Below are positions 6,116 through 8,899 of a DNA stretch of 8,899 nt, one piece after another. A model generated the notes under the pieces. The model did no database searches. It was not told the DNA's origin and was given only the letters and a program-made list of their open reading frames with translations. Position 1 is the first letter of the stretch, and every line of letters begins with the position of its first letter. A program made the position numbers and the translations under genes. Origin of the DNA: Anaerolineales bacterium (GTDB taxonomy: Bacteria; Chloroflexota; Anaerolineae; Anaerolineales; Villigracilaceae); the NCBI GenBank assembly GCA_016789485.1, contig JAEURE010000090.1:1-8899 (forward strand), in the 5' to 3' direction.

Positions 6116-8833
6116 ATGAAACAGAATATGGATATCTCTCAAATCATTCATATGCTTGGCGACTTGCTGGGAAAAGTCATCTCTGACCTTGAATCGCCGG
6201 CACTTTTTGAACTCGAAGAACGTATTCGCAACGAGGCAAAGTTACGCCGCGCGGGAGATTTAGCGGCGGAGAAACGCCTGCAGGAACTGATATCAGCTCT
6301 CAGTGCGGACGAGGCGCGCGCCGTCGCCGCTGCATTCGCCGCTTATTTTGACCTGGTCAATCTTGCAGAGGATGACCAGCGCGTCCAACTATTGAATCAA
6401 AAATTGGACGATGAATACCCCAAGCCCATTGACGAGTCCATTGGCGAAGCCGTGGCAGACCTGAAGGCACGCGGTGTTACGCCAAAACAAATGTCCACCT
6501 TGTTGGAAAATCTGTCCATCGAATTGGTGCTCACCGCGCATCCTACTGAGGCGCGACGGCGGACGGTGCTTTCAAAGATCGAGCGCATCGCACAATTGCT
6601 GCAGGAAATTAGCGATAAAAAAATCTCCGCACGTGAACATGAAGTATTAATTACCCTGCTGCAATCTGAGATCTCGGCTTTGTGGCTGACAGAGCGCGCT
6701 CGCGCCAGCCGCCTGACCGTGACAGACGAAGTGAAAACGGGTCTGTACTATGTGGATGCGTTTTTCTGGAAAACCATCCCCGCCATATATGATGACCTCG
6801 AAAAAGCTTTGCAGCTTCACTATCCTGAATTGCAGGCGCCGACTTCATGGCTAAAGCTTTCATCATGGATCGGAGGCGACCGCGACGGCAACCCAAATGT
6901 CACCACCGAAGTGACAGCAGAAACTTTGCGCCTGCATCGCGGCCTCGCTGTTGAAAATCATCGCCGCACATTCAAAGACTTGTCGCGCCGCTTAAGCATG
7001 AGTTCAAGGCTTGTACCTCCTTCGCAAGCACTGACCGACTGGATCGATAAACGCCGTCCATTCTCCGAGCATGTTTCTTTTATTGAAGAACGCTACACCA
7101 ATGAGCCGTATCGCCTCGTGCTCTCGCTCTTATCGGCTGACCTTGCCAAAGCCTCGAACGAGGATATGAAATCCCATCTCTTGAGCCGCGATCAGCATCG
7201 AACCAACCTGCGTCCAGAAAAATTACTCGCCCCGATTGAGTTTATCGCAAACGCCATGCCTGCCATATTGGTTCAAGGTGATCTCAAAACAACACTGCAT
7301 CAATTTCATATCTTCGGTTTACATGCTGCGCGATTGGACATCCGCGAAGATTCAAGCCGATTCAATTCCGCCTTGAGTGAGATTTTGCGCGCGCTGCGAA
7401 TTGAACCTGATTTTGAACATTTACCCAACTCCGAACGGACGCTTCTTCTCACGCGTTTGCTTGCTCAATCTCCAATGGAGCTGGCTCAACATCCCGGAGT
7501 GACTGCCGCCACCTCCGAAGTCTGGGCGCTTTTCCAACTGATTGGCCGCGTCTGTGACGTGTACGGACGCGAACCCCTTGGCGCTATTATTATCTCGATG
7601 GCACATTCCACCGCAGATATTCTCACTGTGTTATTGCTCGCACGTTGGGCAGGCTGTTCCTACGTGCCGCCCATTGCCCCGCTTTTTGAATCCGTGAGTG
7701 ATTTAAAGGATGCGCAAAATATTCTTGAAGCCCTTTTCACCTGCGAGCCATACCGCGAACATCTAAAATCTCACAATGATGAACAGATGGTGATGATCGG
7801 CTACTCTGACAGCAACAAAGACGGCGGCTATCTCATGGCGAACTGGGCATTGTATCTGGCTCAGGAGGAAATTACGCATGTTACCCAAAGCCACAACATT
7901 AAGTTGACCATCTTCCACGGACGCGGCGGGACGATCGCGCGCGGAGGCGGGCCAGCCAACCGCGCCATCCGCGCCCAGCCAGCGGGAAGCATCAATGGCA
8001 AATTCCGCGTGACGGAACAGGGTGAGATCATCGCATCGCGTTACGCAAATCCGCAACTTGCCCATCGTCACTTGGAACAGATCGCCAGTGCCGTTCTGTT
8101 GGCGTCTGCTCCTTCGGCAGAGCAGGCCCGAGTTCCAGAAAAGTGGCGCAAGGCAATGGAAGGGATGTCTTCTGCGGCCCAACAAGCATATCGTAATTTG
8201 GTGTATGAAACTCCGCGTTTCATCGAATTTTGGCAGTCGGCCACGCCGCTGGACGAGATCAAGCAATTGCAAATCGGCTCCCGCCCAGCCTCTCGTGCCA
8301 GCACCAGCGCCGTGGACAAAATCCGCGCCATCCCCTGGGTGTTTTCATGGATGCAGTCACGCTTCAACCTGCCCGGCTGGTACGGACTTGGCACCGGATT
8401 GGAATCATCCAACGACCGCCAGCTCTTGCGCGAGATGTACAATGCATGGCCGTTCTTCAAAAGCCTGCTCGACAACAGCGAGATGTCTCTCATCAAAGCG
8501 GACATGGATATCGCGGCTTTGTATGTGGAACTCGTCCCAGACCGCGAACTTGGAAAGGCCATCTACACTCGCATCCGCGAAGAATACGAACGCACGCGCA
8601 CGGCTGTCCTTTCGATTAGCGGACATACTTCCCTGATGCAGTTGGAACCGATCACCCAATCTGCTGTTCAACTCCGTAACCCGTACGTAGACCCGCTCAA
8701 CTATATTCAAGTTGAAGTCCTGCGCCGCTTGCGCTCCTTGAAAGACCCTGCAAGTCCTGAGATTGAGACCCTGCGCGACACAATGGCTCTTACCATCAAC
8801 GGTATTGCGGCAGGGTTGAAAAATACTGGCTGA
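6116..8833 (+). CDS. ppc: Phosphoenolpyruvate carboxylase
   Basis: The 905-residue cytoplasmic enzyme adds bicarbonate to phosphoenolpyruvate to give oxaloacetate and phosphate, refilling the TCA cycle. It is full length (E. coli 883). Key motifs are present in order: VLTAHPTEARRRT with catalytic H142, SWIGGDRDGNPNVT (250-263), LDIREDS (407-413), MIGYSDSNKDGG (560-571) with the active-site lysine K568, FHGRGGTIARGGGP (600-613) with the catalytic His-Arg pair and the glycine-rich loop, EQGEIIASRY (634-643), PWVFSWMQSRFNLPGWYGLG, and the conserved ending QLRNPYVDPLN ... INGIAAGLKNTG. The C-terminal NTG is the invariant family terminus, so the stop at 8831-8833 is correct. The start is ATG 6116, with ATG 6128 as an alternative; both precede the family's LGDLLG segment. 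It is divergent from the kinase gene and shows no functional link with the potassium genes. No terminator is visible after it. Confidence 0.97.
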   Translation: MKQNMDISQIIHMLGDLLGKVISDLESPALFELEERIRNEAKLRRAGDLAAEKRLQELISALSADEARAVAAAFAAYFDLVNLAEDDQRVQLLNQKLDDEYPKPIDESIGEAVADLKARGVTPKQMSTLLENLSIELVLTAHPTEARRRTVLSKIERIAQLLQEISDKKISAREHEVLITLLQSEISALWLTERARASRLTVTDEVKTGLYYVDAFFWKTIPAIYDDLEKALQLHYPELQAPTSWLKLSSWIGGDRDGNPNVTTEVTAETLRLHRGLAVENHRRTFKDLSRRLSMSSRLVPPSQALTDWIDKRRPFSEHVSFIEERYTNEPYRLVLSLLSADLAKASNEDMKSHLLSRDQHRTNLRPEKLLAPIEFIANAMPAILVQGDLKTTLHQFHIFGLHAARLDIREDSSRFNSALSEILRALRIEPDFEHLPNSERTLLLTRLLAQSPMELAQHPGVTAATSEVWALFQLIGRVCDVYGREPLGAIIISMAHSTADILTVLLLARWAGCSYVPPIAPLFESVSDLKDAQNILEALFTCEPYREHLKSHNDEQMVMIGYSDSNKDGGYLMANWALYLAQEEITHVTQSHNIKLTIFHGRGGTIARGGGPANRAIRAQPAGSINGKFRVTEQGEIIASRYANPQLAHRHLEQIASAVLLASAPSAEQARVPEKWRKAMEGMSSAAQQAYRNLVYETPRFIEFWQSATPLDEIKQLQIGSRPASRASTSAVDKIRAIPWVFSWMQSRFNLPGWYGLGTGLESSNDRQLLREMYNAWPFFKSLLDNSEMSLIKADMDIAALYVELVPDRELGKAIYTRIREEYERTRTAVLSISGHTSLMQLEPITQSAVQLRNPYVDPLNYIQVEVLRRLRSLKDPASPEIETLRDTMALTINGIAAGLKNTG

Positions 8834-8842
8834 TACTGGCTC
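8823..8842 (+). repeat. 10-base tandem duplication across the ppc stop codon
   Basis: ATACTGGCTG (8823-8832) is followed directly by ATACTGGCTC (8833-8842), nine of ten bases identical. The first copy encodes the last residues and the start of the TGA stop; the second lies just outside the gene. It does not change the protein end and probably reflects a small slippage event. Confidence 0.5.
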
Positions 8843-8852
8843 TGAAAATCGC

Positions 8853-8881
8853 TTGCCAAATCCCCAACAGATTGGTATACT
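8853..8881 (+). promoter_or_regulatory. Sigma-70-type promoter pointing out of the right edge
   Basis: TTGCCA (8853-8858), a 17-base spacer and TATACT (8876-8881) form a well-matched promoter in the 66 bases after ppc. The predicted start is near 8888, and an ATG occurs at 8892-8894, so an unseen downstream gene with a very short leader is possible; only two codons and part of a third are visible, too little to call a gene. Confidence 0.5.
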
Positions 8882-8899
8882 GCCGCCCATTATGTATAG

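Noticed and set aside
8022..8636. Long open frames overlapping ppc on both strands (also 7763-8272 and 8405-8890 minus)
   Set aside because: They lie within or opposite a complete PEP carboxylase; their translations look like out-of-frame shadow sequence and lack their own ribosome binding sites.
1..8899. Mobile element, CRISPR array, tRNA or defence system
   Set aside because: I saw no terminal inverted repeats, transposase or integrase motifs, regularly spaced repeats, tRNA cloverleaf or defence-associated domains on either strand.

Overview
The window is compact bacterial chromosome of mixed GC (roughly half), with genes on both strands and no intergenic gap longer than about 160 bases. 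It has no RNA genes, insertion sequences, CRISPR repeats or phage genes. Gene content (a KimA-type APC potassium transporter, a short KdpD-type kinase without the usual KdpD N-terminal domain, a WHG-type TetR regulator and a plain bacterial PEP carboxylase) and the protein style suggest an environmental bacterium, possibly Chloroflexota/Anaerolineae. That placement is inference and was not tested by a search.

Layout. Bases 1-462 (minus) hold the N-terminal 154 codons of a TetR-family repressor that runs off the left edge. Its promoter overlaps a 15-base palindrome that looks like an autoregulatory operator. Divergent from it, 625-1113 (plus) encodes a YbaK/ProX-type Ala-tRNA(Pro) deacylase with its own promoter at 558-586. 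An 8-bp hairpin at 1126-1165 separates this gene from the convergent minus-strand block.

The minus-strand block, read right to left, is a potassium-homeostasis locus. It starts with a KdpD-like membrane histidine kinase (6047 to 4658) that is broken by an internal deletion and frameshift. Next comes an intact KdpE-type response regulator (4661-3966), joined to the kinase remnant by a 4-base ATGA overlap and followed by a strong intrinsic terminator at 3911-3933. Then comes a two-gene unit: a small protein with a USP-like domain and two C-terminal membrane helices (3826-3185), and 33 bases later a 655-residue KimA-like potassium transporter with a cytoplasmic USP-like tail (3151-1184). No kdpFABC genes are present, so the natural inference is that this KdpDE-type pair once controlled, or still partly controls, a KimA-type importer and its membrane-anchored USP partner.

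From 6116 to 8833 (plus), divergent from the kinase, lies a complete phosphoenolpyruvate carboxylase gene, ppc, which supplies oxaloacetate to the TCA cycle. Its -10 box sits so close to the ATG that the transcript may be leaderless. A well-formed promoter at 8853-8881 points out of the right edge towards an unseen gene.

The points most worth a second look are the damaged kinase beside an intact regulator, and the arrangement KdpDE-type pair / membrane-anchored USP protein / KimA-like transporter.
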